A stretch of 64,000 bases of DNA from Treponema sp. (GCA_017938365.1 JAGBBT010000099.1:1-64000); one strand, 5' to 3'. Counted from the first letter of the stretch, positions 44,129 to 53,811 are shown. The notes: generated by a model from the letters alone, not told the origin. Program-made: numbers and translations.

Positions 44129-46405
44129 ATGTCTGAATTATTAGCTCCCGCAGGGAATATAGAAGCTCTTGATGCTGCAATTGGAGAAGGTGCTGATGCA
44201 GTATATGTTGGATTAAAAAGTTTTAATGCTCGTTTACGTTCTTCAAATTTTGCATGGAATCAATTTGAAGCTGCTGTTCAAGCTGTTCATAAACTAAATA
44301 AAAAGATTTATGTAACCGTAAACACTGTTAGTGAAGAATCCGAAACAGAACGTCTTTATAGATTTTTGGGATATTTGAACAAAGTTGGTCCTGACGGTCT
44401 TATTGTACAGGATTTTGGTGTAATAAGAATGTGTCAGGAATTCTTCCCAAATTTAGAACTTCATGCTTCTACTCAGATGAATGTTGAAAGTGCGGCTGGT
44501 GTAAATTTACTGAGTAAAGTAGGACTTAAGCGTGTTGTTGTTGCTAGAGAGTTAGGTTTAGAAGAAGTTAAAAAAATAAAAGAATCTACAAATTGTGAAA
44601 TTGAAATGTTTGTACACGGAGCCCTTTGTGTAAGTGAAAGTGGATTGTGTCTATTTTCTAGTTATCTTGGAGGAAAATCCGCAAATAGAGGTATGTGTAC
44701 ACAGGCTTGTCGTAGATTTTATACGGCAGAAACTAGCGAAGGTGAAAAACAAGGATATTATTTTAGTCCTTCTGACTTGCAACTTATTGAAAAAATACCT
44801 GACTTAATGGATATAGGAGTTGAATCTTTTAAGATAGAAGGTCGAATGAAAAGTGCAGAATATGTTGGTTCTGTTGTTTCTGCATATAGATATTTAATGG
44901 ATCATTACAAGGAAGATCGAAAAGGTTCAATTGCTGCTGCAAAAAGAATGCTTTCAACTGATTTTGCTCGTTCAAAAACAACTTACTGGTATAATTTTAA
45001 AACAAATGAAGATGGTGTTCTAAATGCTGGAAGTACGATTCTAAATCCTAATCAAGCAGGTGGAACGGGAATCTATTTAGGAAAAATTGAAAAAATTACA
45101 GGTGCTGATGATGAGGCAAAACAAAAGGCAAGGGAGGCTGTGTCAGAGGATTCTTCACCTGAAGATTATCAAATTGCAATGGCTTATATTAGGGGTGGTA
45201 ATTATGACCCAGATCCCGGTGATTCTATTAGATTACATAAAAAAGATGATACAGGTCGCGTAAGTCATAAAGTAAGATCTGTTCGTATTGATGAAGATGG
45301 ACGTAGATGGATTGATATCCCTAGAGGATTTAGTAGAGGTGATGAAGTTTATCTTTTACAAACAAAATCTATGTCAAAGAGATATCCTAGAGTTTTACCT
45401 TCTGATATAGGAAAATATAGACAGCAACCAGGCGATGAGGTTCTTCCAATATTGGATTTGACTCCTGTAGATAAAAAGGAACTTTCATATTTCCCTGAAG
45501 GATTATATGTTCAAGTTAGTTCTATTAGTGATTTATTTGCTGTTCAGTCAATGAGTCCTGTTCGTGCAATTTTAGAATTAAACTTTGAAACAAAAAATGA
45601 TTTAGTAAATAAAAAAACGGTTCTACCATTTTCAAAAAAGCAAATAATTATATCTCTTAATCCATATTGTCCAGAATCTTCAGCTAATGAACTATTAGAT
45701 GTTTTGAACTATTTAGTTGAAGATGGATTTAAAAGTTTTATTGTAAATAATGTCGCTCACATTGGAATGCTAAAAAATAAAAATGTGAATATGATTGCAG
45801 GTCCATATTTATATACATTTAATCGTTGGGCTGTAAGTTGGTTAGAAAATCAGAATATTGGTGCATTTATTACTCCTCAAGAAAATTCTAGAAAGAATCT
45901 TAACTTGACATTTGATCAAAATGTTCGTGATCGAGTAATGGTAACTGCTTATGCTTATCCAGCGTTATTCAGAATGCGATTTAAAATGCCGGCAGATTAT
46001 GATTTTATGTATTTTTGGGATAAGGAAGAAACTCCGTTTAAGGTTTTATCAAATCCCGACGGTGCAGTTGTTATGCCTGAATATCCATTTTCTATTTTGG
46101 ATCGTGTTGATCAACTTAAAAAAGATGGAATAAAACGTATTTTAGTTGATTTTAGTCGTTGCAAAGTTTCTCGACAGGAAATAAAACTTGTTATGAATTC
46201 TATGTTGAAATTACAACCAATACAGAATTGTAGTAGATTCAATTGGAAAGATGGTTTTTATAATCCTGAAAAAATTGAAGCTTTTAAGGCTGCCACAGAT
46301 AAGAATTATCAAAAAAATGACCGTATCAAATCTAATGGCAGCAATTATTCTCGTGGTATTAATAAATACAACAAGAATAATTTTAAGAAAGGAAGAAAAC
46401 GTTAA
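44129..46405 (+). CDS. U32-family protein (RlhA/TrhP-like, RNA-hydroxylation class)
   Basis: The N-terminal ~300 residues are the U32 TIM-barrel domain: ELLAPAGNIEALDAAIGEGA, NTVSEESETERLYRFLGYLN, and the signature EMFVHGALCVSESGLCLFSS with the later NRGMCTQACR. These Cys bind an Fe-S cluster in studied members. The family was named peptidase U32, but RlhA and TrhP act in rRNA and tRNA hydroxylation. A C-terminal extension (about 400-700) resembles the large-form domain, ending in a Lys/Asn-rich tail. A TAAAAT 9 nt before the ATG and no Shine-Dalgarno suggest a very short leader. Confidence 0.85.
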   Translation: MSELLAPAGNIEALDAAIGEGADAVYVGLKSFNARLRSSNFAWNQFEAAVQAVHKLNKKIYVTVNTVSEESETERLYRFLGYLNKVGPDGLIVQDFGVIRMCQEFFPNLELHASTQMNVESAAGVNLLSKVGLKRVVVARELGLEEVKKIKESTNCEIEMFVHGALCVSESGLCLFSSYLGGKSANRGMCTQACRRFYTAETSEGEKQGYYFSPSDLQLIEKIPDLMDIGVESFKIEGRMKSAEYVGSVVSAYRYLMDHYKEDRKGSIAAAKRMLSTDFARSKTTYWYNFKTNEDGVLNAGSTILNPNQAGGTGIYLGKIEKITGADDEAKQKAREAVSEDSSPEDYQIAMAYIRGGNYDPDPGDSIRLHKKDDTGRVSHKVRSVRIDEDGRRWIDIPRGFSRGDEVYLLQTKSMSKRYPRVLPSDIGKYRQQPGDEVLPILDLTPVDKKELSYFPEGLYVQVSSISDLFAVQSMSPVRAILELNFETKNDLVNKKTVLPFSKKQIIISLNPYCPESSANELLDVLNYLVEDGFKSFIVNNVAHIGMLKNKNVNMIAGPYLYTFNRWAVSWLENQNIGAFITPQENSRKNLNLTFDQNVRDRVMVTAYAYPALFRMRFKMPADYDFMYFWDKEETPFKVLSNPDGAVVMPEYPFSILDRVDQLKKDGIKRILVDFSRCKVSRQEIKLVMNSMLKLQPIQNCSRFNWKDGFYNPEKIEAFKAATDKNYQKNDRIKSNGSNYSRGINKYNKNNFKKGRKR

Positions 46406-46827
46406 TAATTTTCTTCCGAGGAAAGTCCTATAGCTGCTTGAAGTAAATCATTTTCTTCAGATGTAGGACTTTGTTCTTTTTCTGTGTTTTTGTGATATAC
46501 GGGTTTAAAATCTATATGTTCTGCGACAATATAAATTTTACTAGTTTTTTTGCCTTCTGCATTTTCCCATCTATCTTGTTTTAATCTTCCGACGACTCTT
46601 ACACCTCTACCTTTAGTGCAGAATTTTTCTACATTTGAAGTAAGTTTTTCACCCCAAGCCTCAATATCGTAATATCCAACTTCGTTGACATCGTTACCTG
46701 TAGAATCTTTGTAAATTCTGTTTACTGCTACAGGAACTGTACATACAAATTTACCTGTAGAAGTTTCTTTTCTTTCAGGTGTTCTTACGACATTACCTTC
46801 AATGATTACTTGATTTAACGCATTCAT
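46402..46827 (-). CDS. ssb: Single-stranded DNA-binding protein
   Basis: The OB-fold starts NALNQVIIEGNVVRTPERKE and continues VPVAVNRIYKD, GYYDIEAWGEKLTSNVEKFC, GRGVRVVGRLKQDRW and SKIYIVAEHIDFKP. It coats ssDNA in replication and repair. At 141 residues it is short, with little linker. The usual acidic tip ending in Pro-Phe that recruits partners is replaced by SSEENY. It overlaps the U32 gene by 4 bp (convergent) and GGAG lies before its ATG. Confidence 0.9.
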   Translation of the reverse strand: MNALNQVIIEGNVVRTPERKETSTGKFVCTVPVAVNRIYKDSTGNDVNEVGYYDIEAWGEKLTSNVEKFCTKGRGVRVVGRLKQDRWENAEGKKTSKIYIVAEHIDFKPVYHKNTEKEQSPTSEENDLLQAAIGLSSEENY

Positions 46828-46852
46828 AAAAATCTCCTATGTTGTTTTGGCC

Positions 46853-46899
46853 AAAACAAAAAAAATAAGATGCAAACAAATGTCTGCATCTTATTATTA
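46853..46899 (-). terminator. Rho-independent terminator of the 647-residue gene
   Basis: Read on the minus strand, AATAAGATGCA pairs with TGCATCTTATT, followed by eight T. It lies between this gene and ssb, so ssb should have its own promoter just downstream of it. Confidence 0.8.
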
Positions 46900-46932
46900 G
46901 AATTTTTTTTTCAAAATTTTCAATTTTTGTGA

Positions 46933-48876
46933 TTACATTGGAATATTTTTTACTAATTTGACCATATAAAGTTGAATATACATTGTTAGTGCATCTAATT
47001 CGCCGATTTTTTGAACAGTAGGAGTTTTTGCAAGATTTTCAGCAAGACTTTGTATACGTTCTGGAGTAAAACTTGTAGCATTCAAAGTTCTTAAAACTTT
47101 TCTTGTATAATCACGAATAAGAGCGTTTACATCTTCTGTAAGGTTTTTATGAGTTTCTTTTCCAATTAACTTATTCCACTGGTGTTCATAAGAATCTAAC
47201 TCTCTATCTAAGGTTGAACTAGATGGAACTATAGAAGCTTCAATATTTCTTGCTGCTTCTCTAAAAGCAACTTTTTTTGATACTGTAGGATTTTTTGATA
47301 AAATAGCCTCTTCAGCATCGTGCTTGCTATTTTCTGCCTCTTTTTCGTGATAAAGTTCTGTTGCATTTTTATGTGCTGCTTTAGACTTTGATTTAGGAGG
47401 CTTCATTATCAATTTTATAATCCATGATATTATAGGAATTGAATACCAAACAGGAAGTATAATTTTTGCATCTGTGAATAATTCTTGTCTATTCATTAAT
47501 AAAATATCTGAATAAGGTATTAATTTACCATTTTCAAATAGAGAAAGTTTTGTTCCTGAATAATCGTCTTCTGATGTTGATTCATAATTTATTAAATGCA
47601 AAAAAGATGAATTTAATAATGAATATAAAATAGGTGACTGAATACGAACTTCTTTTTCTAGTCGTTTTTCAAAAGCATTTTGCTCTTTCATTTCTGGAAG
47701 AGTATCAAAATCCTTTAAGACCTTAAACCAATGTTTTTTTATTGTTTCTCGTATTGTTGTGCGAGCATCAGTACATAAACGAAGAATTAAAGGTAAAACT
47801 TTTGACTTATATATAAAAAATCTTTGTTCACTTTCTGTTTTAAAAACTAACAATTGTGGTAATTCGTTTGCATTACTTTCTGTAGTTTTTGTATGTAAAA
47901 AGTTTTTTAATTCTTCCTCTGAATATTGTCCTAACAAAGGAACACCACTTTGTGCCGTAAACTTTGTAATAGTTTCGAATGTAAAATAATATGGTGGTTT
48001 ATGCAGAAGTTGTTCTAAGGTTTTTAATGCAGTCTCTTTTTTATTATTTTCGTGAGCTTTATTTTTATAGAAATTTGCTGCAATTTCTATTATGTAAACA
48101 GACTGCAAAATAGACATATCTTCTTGAGTAAAGTCTTTTACTTTTTCATAATCTTGTCTTATAAAAAAACAAAGTTGTGTTAAAAAATAAAAAGCATCCT
48201 CAGGAACTTTTAACATTTGTAAACCTGCTTCAGGATGTTGAACAAATTTGTTAAAAAAATTCTTGGCAGTCATTTCTCTACCAGGATTAGACACTGTTAA
48301 CTTTTTCTGAAAATAATCATGATGTTCTTCTTTTGATAACATGGTTCTAAGTTTTAACAAACAACATTCAATTAATTTTTGAATTGGTAATGTAGAAGGA
48401 AATAGAACTGTTGGTGCAGTATTAGGTAACACAATACCGTATAAACTTTTATCATTTATTTCTTCGTTTGTTAATAATTGATTCATTAATTCTGCAGCCG
48501 CTTTTCTTGTTACAATCTCATTCGGAATCTTTTTTGGTATATCTATTTCTAGTGGAAATGGTATTTGTGGATTTGATAATATTTCCTTGTATCTACTTGT
48601 AAATTTTTCGATAAAAAAAGGTATTACAATAATTGTTCTTTTTTCTGGGGTAACAGAAATCAACAATACCTGCTTAGTATGTACAAGCTTCTCTAATTCC
48701 TTTTGTAATGTACCAGGTGTATCACTTAAATACACCACAAGAGAAGGTTGTTCTTCGAGATGATGTTCTGAATAGCGCTTTAAATATTCACAAAACTCTC
48801 CAAAATCAATAATTGCGCTATTTTGTCTGCTAGCAAAAAACTTTAGCAGAACAATGATTGATGTGGTAGTTGCCAT
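46933..48876 (-). CDS. Conserved-looking large protein of unknown function
   Basis: I do not recognise the family. It is a soluble-looking, helix-rich protein of 647 residues with one hydrophobic stretch near 495-510 (ILPVWYSIPIISWIIKLIMK), a following basic/acidic linker (KPPKSKSKAAHKNATELYHE) and a helical C-terminus. The N-terminal part (SLVVYLSDTPGTLQKELEKL) has alternating strands and helices. It is a single-gene unit with its own promoter and terminator. No Shine-Dalgarno precedes the ATG; the promoter -10 ends 6 nt upstream. Confidence 0.7.
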   Translation of the reverse strand: MATTTSIIVLLKFFASRQNSAIIDFGEFCEYLKRYSEHHLEEQPSLVVYLSDTPGTLQKELEKLVHTKQVLLISVTPEKRTIIVIPFFIEKFTSRYKEILSNPQIPFPLEIDIPKKIPNEIVTRKAAAELMNQLLTNEEINDKSLYGIVLPNTAPTVLFPSTLPIQKLIECCLLKLRTMLSKEEHHDYFQKKLTVSNPGREMTAKNFFNKFVQHPEAGLQMLKVPEDAFYFLTQLCFFIRQDYEKVKDFTQEDMSILQSVYIIEIAANFYKNKAHENNKKETALKTLEQLLHKPPYYFTFETITKFTAQSGVPLLGQYSEEELKNFLHTKTTESNANELPQLLVFKTESEQRFFIYKSKVLPLILRLCTDARTTIRETIKKHWFKVLKDFDTLPEMKEQNAFEKRLEKEVRIQSPILYSLLNSSFLHLINYESTSEDDYSGTKLSLFENGKLIPYSDILLMNRQELFTDAKIILPVWYSIPIISWIIKLIMKPPKSKSKAAHKNATELYHEKEAENSKHDAEEAILSKNPTVSKKVAFREAARNIEASIVPSSSTLDRELDSYEHQWNKLIGKETHKNLTEDVNALIRDYTRKVLRTLNATSFTPERIQSLAENLAKTPTVQKIGELDALTMYIQLYMVKLVKNIPM

Positions 48877-48882
48877 GTACTT

Positions 48883-48911
48883 ATATTATCAATTAATTTG
48901 ACATCTAACAA
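48883..48911 (-). promoter_or_regulatory. Promoter of the 647-residue gene with leaderless spacing
   Basis: On the minus strand TTGTTA (48911-48906), exactly 17 bp, TAATAT (48888-48883), then 6 nt to the ATG. No Shine-Dalgarno is present. Confidence 0.65.
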
Positions 48912-49027
48912 GATTAGATATGTTATGTTTATTGTTTGAATATATAATTTTCTTTTAATATATTTTGATTGAATCAATATTAAAATAAGAATAAAATAGT
49001 TGTATATTTGAAAAATAGGAAATAAAA

Positions 49028-50200
49028 ATGATTGCAGATAGAATGAAAAATTTACATCCTTATGAGCCTGGCGAACAACCAAAAGACAGGGAATATATAA
49101 AATTAAATGCAAATGAAAATCCTTATTCTCCGTCTCCTAAAGTAACTAAAGAAATAATAAAATCCTCAAAAAAATATTCGCAGAGATTATCACTATATCC
49201 AGATCCTGATTCTAGAGAACTAAAAAGAGCAATTGCTGATATGTTGAATAAAACAGGTGGAGTACTTTGTCGTGCTGAATGTAAAGGTAGAAAAAAATCT
49301 GGCAGTGGTGCTGAAGTATCTCCTTCTCAGTTTGATAAACTTCCTTTTAATGTTACAGAAGAAATGATTTACGCAGGAAATGGAAGTGATGAAGTTTTAA
49401 GTTTTATTTTTTATGCTTTTTTTGATGGTAATAAAGAATTAATAGTTCCTGAGCATTCATATAGTTTTTATCCTGTATATGCAGGATTTTATCAAATTCC
49501 ATTAAATAAAGTTTCTCTCAATACTGATTGGACATTAGATAAAGCCAAAATGGTAGAGGCTGCAAAAAAAAATAATTCTAGCATTATTTTTGCAAATCCT
49601 AATGCTCCAACTTCTTTAGGTCTTACGAGAGAAGAAATAAAAGAAATGTTAAAAAATTCTCCAAAAGACAAAGTGTTCGTCGTTGATGAAGCTTATGTGG
49701 ATTTTGGAGGAGAAAGTGCAATTCCTCTTTTAGCAGAATTTGATAATTTGGTTGTAGTAAGAACATTCAGTAAATCTTTATGTGGTGCAGGACTTAGATT
49801 AGGTTATGCAGTTGCAAGTCCAAATTTAATAAAACAAATTACTATTGTAAAAAATTCACTAAATCATTTTCCAATAGATTATGTTGCACAAAGAGCCGGA
49901 ATCGCAGCTTGCTCAGATGTTGGTTATTATGTTGAGTGTGCAAAGACAGTCGCATTTGAAAGAGATGAATTTATTGATTTCTTGAAAAAACAAAATTGGC
50001 ATGTTCTTGAGAGTCAAACAAATTTTGTCTTTTGCAAAAAAGATGGATTAAAAGGTGAATATTGTTATGAGCAAATAAAGAAAAAAGGTATTTTGGTTCG
50101 TCATTTTAAAACACCTGGCATAGAAGATTATGTAAGAATTACAATCGGAACAAATAAACAAATGAAGGAACTAAAAAAGATAATTTTAGAATTAAAATAG
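49028..50200 (+). CDS. hisC: Histidinol-phosphate aminotransferase with an internal insertion
   Basis: This PLP enzyme converts imidazole-acetol phosphate to histidinol phosphate. It begins with LHPYEPGEQP and KLNANENPYSPSP, then YPDP, AGNGSDEVL, FANPNAPTSLGLT, VVDEAYVDFGG and RTFSKSLCGAGLRLGYA with PLP-Lys249. About 30 extra residues (roughly 75-107, including CRAECKGRKKSGSGAE) lie between the first helix and AGNGSDE. AGGAAA precedes the ATG. It is followed by an SDR gene 18 bp away. No other his gene is in the window. Confidence 0.92.
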   Translation: MIADRMKNLHPYEPGEQPKDREYIKLNANENPYSPSPKVTKEIIKSSKKYSQRLSLYPDPDSRELKRAIADMLNKTGGVLCRAECKGRKKSGSGAEVSPSQFDKLPFNVTEEMIYAGNGSDEVLSFIFYAFFDGNKELIVPEHSYSFYPVYAGFYQIPLNKVSLNTDWTLDKAKMVEAAKKNNSSIIFANPNAPTSLGLTREEIKEMLKNSPKDKVFVVDEAYVDFGGESAIPLLAEFDNLVVVRTFSKSLCGAGLRLGYAVASPNLIKQITIVKNSLNHFPIDYVAQRAGIAACSDVGYYVECAKTVAFERDEFIDFLKKQNWHVLESQTNFVFCKKDGLKGEYCYEQIKKKGILVRHFKTPGIEDYVRITIGTNKQMKELKKIILELK

Positions 50201-50218
50201 CTGTTTAAGGAGGATAAA

Positions 50219-51019
50219 ATGGGATTATTTACAGGAAAAACAGTAATTATTACTGGTGCAGGAAGAGCTGTATTAAGCGATGGAAAATCTGGATCTATAG
50301 GATACGGAACAGCTAATGCTTTTGCAAAAGAAGGTGCAAATTTAGTGTTAACAGGTCGTAATCTTAAAAAATTGGAAGATGCAAAAGAAGAACTTGAAAG
50401 ATTATACAATGTTAAAGTTCTCATTTTTTCTGCAGATGTGAATTCTGGTTCTGATAATGAAAAGGTTGTAAACGATGTTGTAAGTAAAACAATCGAAACC
50501 TTTGGACGAATTGATGTGTTAATTAATAATGCACAAGCTTCTGCTTCAGGAGTTCCATTGGCAGAAAATACAACAGAACAGTTTGATTTAGCAATATATT
50601 CAGGCTTATATGCAACATTTTATTATATGAAGGCATGTTATCCTTACTTGAAAGAAACAAAAGGAAGTGTAATAAATTTTGCATCTGGTGCTGGATTATT
50701 TGGTAATTTTGGTCAAGCTGCTTATGCATCAGCAAAGGAAGGTATCAGAGGTTTAAGCCGAGTTGCTGCAACTGAATGGGGAAAAGACGGTATAAATGTA
50801 AATGTAATTTGTCCGTTGGCTTGGACAGCTCAATTAGAACAGTTTAAAAAAGCATATCCAGAAGCCTACGAAAAGAATGTTCATATGCCACCTGCTGGAT
50901 ATTTAGGTGATGTTGAAAAAGACATAGGAAGAGTTTGTGTTCAAATTTCTTCAGAAGATTTTAAATATATGAATGGAGAAACTATTACTTTAGAAGGTGG
51001 ACTCGGACTTCGTCCATAA
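50219..51019 (+). CDS. Short-chain dehydrogenase/reductase (SDR)
   Basis: Classical SDR fold: the nucleotide loop is TGAGRAVLSDGKSGSIGYG, with about seven residues inserted compared with TGxxxGxG; RNLKKLE suggests NADP preference. NNAQ replaces the usual NNAG. The catalytic Ser156, Tyr169 and Lys173 are present (YASAK). The end ITLEGGLGLRP is the family C-terminus. A strong AAGGAGG lies before the ATG. It probably forms a transcript with hisC and the phosphodiesterase. The substrate is unknown. Confidence 0.87.
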   Translation: MGLFTGKTVIITGAGRAVLSDGKSGSIGYGTANAFAKEGANLVLTGRNLKKLEDAKEELERLYNVKVLIFSADVNSGSDNEKVVNDVVSKTIETFGRIDVLINNAQASASGVPLAENTTEQFDLAIYSGLYATFYYMKACYPYLKETKGSVINFASGAGLFGNFGQAAYASAKEGIRGLSRVAATEWGKDGINVNVICPLAWTAQLEQFKKAYPEAYEKNVHMPPAGYLGDVEKDIGRVCVQISSEDFKYMNGETITLEGGLGLRP

Positions 51020-51030
51020 GTGAGGTTTTT

Positions 51031-51714
51031 ATGAAAATTTTAGTTATATCTGATGCCCATGGCAATACAGAAAATATAGAAAAATTGGCTGATAAATTTG
51101 GTGAAGCAGATATGGTTTTATTTGCAGGCGATTTTGCCGAATTTAAAAGACCAGAAACTGCTAAGCCAACTTTAGAGTCGATATTAAAAAGACATGAATG
51201 TATTTTTTCTGTTATTGGAAATTGTGATGATCCTTCATTTCTTTCAGAAATTGAAAATGCAGATATTAGTGTAGAAAAAAGTCTTGTTTTTCATGAAGGT
51301 CTTGCAATCGCAGGTTGTGGTGGCGGAACAAAATTTACAGGAGAGACACTATTTGAAAGAACTGAAGACGAGATAATGTCGGATTTTCAGATTGTAACAA
51401 ATTCTGCAGAACAATGTGCTGATGAAAATGGACATTGGTCTAATTTAGTTTTAATTATGCATAATCCTCCTAAGGATACAAAATGCGATATGCTTCCTAA
51501 TGGAGTTCATGTTGGTAGCGAATTATTGAGAAAATTTATTGAAACTAATTCTCCTTTGCTTGTTGTGACAGGTCATATTCATGAGGCTGTGGGAATAGAT
51601 ACTATTGGCACAACGACAATTATAAATCCAGGTAGTTTAGCAGAAGGTCGTTATGGTTGGGTTGAACTTGACGATTCCTTAAAAGTAAAAACTGCTGAGT
51701 TATTTACTTTATAG
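51031..51714 (+). CDS. YfcE/MJ0936-type metallophosphoesterase
   Basis: The calcineurin-like metal ligands are all present: ISDAHGN (Asp, His), FAGDFAE (Asp), VIGNCDD (Asn), LIMHNPP (His) and VTGHIHEAVG (two His). INPGSLAEGRYG closes the family pattern. Such enzymes hydrolyse phosphodiesters in vitro; the natural substrate is unclear. GAGG lies before the ATG, and the gene follows the SDR by 11 bp. The 3' end overlaps the convergent FGE-like gene by 11 bp. Confidence 0.87.
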   Translation: MKILVISDAHGNTENIEKLADKFGEADMVLFAGDFAEFKRPETAKPTLESILKRHECIFSVIGNCDDPSFLSEIENADISVEKSLVFHEGLAIAGCGGGTKFTGETLFERTEDEIMSDFQIVTNSAEQCADENGHWSNLVLIMHNPPKDTKCDMLPNGVHVGSELLRKFIETNSPLLVVTGHIHEAVGIDTIGTTTIINPGSLAEGRYGWVELDDSLKVKTAELFTL

Positions 51715-52672
51715 TTCTTGCAATTCTAAAGCCTAGATAGTTGTAGCATTCGTTAGGATCGTAATTATATCTGTCGCCCGTGTAACAGAATGGTGTATAT
51801 GGACTCCAACTTCCACCTCTACTAACGCGATGGCTACCGTATTTAGGCCCTGAATTTCTTAAACCTGGTTCTGTTTCTTTATAATTTGCCATCCAATCCC
51901 AGACAAATTCTAATACATTACCACTCATATCAAAAAGTCCTACTCCGTTAGGATTTCCACTACCTGGTTTAGGAGGGGCTTTGGGTTCAAACGGTGTTCC
52001 TGCAGTTCCAACTGTGTGTGAAAATTGTGCGTTGTTTGCAGTCCAACTAACTTCCTCTTCAGGAATAGTAATATCATCAATACCTTTGCTGTTTATTTGC
52101 CCACTCATTAAAGCACCACTTTGAAAACCGTTTTTTGTTTTTCTGGCGGAATATTCCCATTCAGCTTCAGTTGGAAGTCTGTATCCATCAGAATTCCAAT
52201 TGCAAACACATAAATCGATTTTTGCAGTTTCTGTAGCATCAGTAATTATTTTATTGTCAAAAGTATAGCAAGGAGATAATCCAGAAATTTCACTTAATGC
52301 ATTACACCAAACTATTGCATCATACCAAGAAATCGTTGTTACTGGTTGGTATTTTCCTAATTCAGTAGGTTTTGCACCTCTTTTTCCTGTAGCACCTTCT
52401 TGTCCTGGATTTATAAATTTATATCCCATAGATTCAGCTGTTGTTCTTATTGAATACCATAAATCATAAGTTGTTTCATATCGGTTTATAGAAAAATTTG
52501 TAATCCAAACCTTTGCAGTATAGGATTGACTTCCATCTCCAATAACAAATGTATCATATTTAGCTTCTTTTATTGGTCCGAGATTTACCATATCTAAGTC
52601 TGCAAAAGAATAATCCTCTGCAAAAACAAATATATTAAAAAATATGAATAAAAGTATTGTAAGTTTTTTCAC
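51704..52672 (-). CDS. Secreted formylglycine-generating-enzyme-like (SUMF1 fold) protein
   Basis: A signal peptide (MKKLTILLFIFFNIFVFAED) precedes the FGE-sulfatase fold: INRYETTYDLWYSI, QPVTTISWYDAIVWCNALSE, YRLPTEAEWEYSARKT, GLFDMSGNVLEFVWDWM and VSRGGSWSPY followed by LGFRIAR. The copper-binding Cys pair of true FGE is not clearly conserved (one Cys in PFCYTGDR, another nine residues later), so catalytic FGE activity is doubtful. The start is GTG, with AGAGG inside the end of corA, 3 nt after its stop, implying coupling. Confidence 0.85.
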   Translation of the reverse strand: MKKLTILLFIFFNIFVFAEDYSFADLDMVNLGPIKEAKYDTFVIGDGSQSYTAKVWITNFSINRYETTYDLWYSIRTTAESMGYKFINPGQEGATGKRGAKPTELGKYQPVTTISWYDAIVWCNALSEISGLSPCYTFDNKIITDATETAKIDLCVCNWNSDGYRLPTEAEWEYSARKTKNGFQSGALMSGQINSKGIDDITIPEEEVSWTANNAQFSHTVGTAGTPFEPKAPPKPGSGNPNGVGLFDMSGNVLEFVWDWMANYKETEPGLRNSGPKYGSHRVSRGGSWSPYTPFCYTGDRYNYDPNECYNYLGFRIARTIK

Positions 52673-52675
52673 GAT

Positions 52676-53647
52676 TTACCTCTTTCGTTTTATAAATTTA
52701 AGAATTTTTGAACCTTTTGTTAGTAAAAAGAATGTTAGAATTGCGGTTGTAAAACAAATTATTCCAATCATTATAAATCCAATCCAAGAATTTGATTCAT
52801 TCCAAGGTAAGTGGATATTCATTCCCCAAAAACTTGTTATAAAAGATATAACCATTAAAACAATAGAAAAAACAGTTAGTTGTTTCATGACAATATTCAT
52901 ATTATTACTAATGACGGAAGCAAATGCATCCATTGTTCCAGAGGTTATTGCACTGTAAGTATTTGCCATTTCCATAGCCTGTCTGTTATCAATTTCAACA
53001 TCTTCAAGGCTATCTTGGTCTTCTTCGTCAAACTTAATGATTTTTGTCTTACGAATTTTCTCTAAAAGTAATTGGTTACTTTTTAATGATGATGTAAAGT
53101 ACATAAGTGATTTTTCTAAGTTAAATAACTGAATTAATTCACTGTTTTCGATAGATTCTTGAAGTTCTTGTTGAATAGAATTTGTTCTTCTGTTTATTTC
53201 TTTTAGATAGCGCAAAAACATTAAATCTGCTCGACTTAAAATTCGAGTTATAAGTGCTGGAAAATCGTTTAATGTTAAACCTTTCATTCTATTTTTGCAG
53301 ATATCATGAAGAATTTCACAGTCAGTCCAACATAGAGTAATAATTAAATTCTGAAATGTTATTGCTCCAAGAGGAATTGTATAATATTTAACCTCAACAT
53401 TGGGATTATAAACAGGAAGTCGCATTATTGTTAAAACATAACTATCACCTTGTTCAACACGAGAAAGTTCATCGGGGTCTAATGAATCTATGATGTGGTC
53501 ATCATCTATATTATATTCTTTTTTTAGAAACTCCATATCTTTTGCAGTTACATTTCTAGCATCAATCCATAATCTTTTATCTTTATCAATGAGGTTTTTA
53601 TCTTTTTTTACAAATAAACCTTCTTCTTGTTGCCAATATGTTATCAT
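52676..53647 (-). CDS. corA: CorA-family magnesium/cobalt transporter
   Basis: A large cytoplasmic N-terminal domain (about 1-260) with long helices is followed by two C-terminal membrane helices. The first ends in the selectivity motif GMN (275-277, within FWGMNIHLPW). Family features DRVEQGDSYVLTIMRLP and the basic C-terminus KFIKRKR are present. It works as a homopentameric channel for Mg2+. It is co-transcribed with the downstream FGE-like gene. GGGGG lies near the ATG as a weak ribosome site. Confidence 0.92.
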   Translation of the reverse strand: MITYWQQEEGLFVKKDKNLIDKDKRLWIDARNVTAKDMEFLKKEYNIDDDHIIDSLDPDELSRVEQGDSYVLTIMRLPVYNPNVEVKYYTIPLGAITFQNLIITLCWTDCEILHDICKNRMKGLTLNDFPALITRILSRADLMFLRYLKEINRRTNSIQQELQESIENSELIQLFNLEKSLMYFTSSLKSNQLLLEKIRKTKIIKFDEEDQDSLEDVEIDNRQAMEMANTYSAITSGTMDAFASVISNNMNIVMKQLTVFSIVLMVISFITSFWGMNIHLPWNESNSWIGFIMIGIICFTTAILTFFLLTKGSKILKFIKRKR

Positions 53648-53767
53648 AAGACCCCCATCTTCACCGATAGTTTACCATAGTTTAATAAAAAAAGAATAAA
53701 ATTTTAATATTTTATAGGAAAAAACAAATTCTTTTATCTATTTATTATTTAGAAATAAAAAGAAGTT

Positions 53768-53811
53768 AAGATAAAATCTGTCCTCAAAAAAGATGTTAGG
53801 TTTTATCTTAG
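53768..53811. other. Inverted repeat in the 253-bp gap upstream of 53901
   Basis: TAAGATAAAA (53768-53777) and TTTTATCTTA (53802-53811) are exact reverse complements with a 24-nt spacer. No T tract fits a terminator. The rest of the gap (53648-53900) is AT-rich with nothing else I can assign. Confidence 0.5.
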
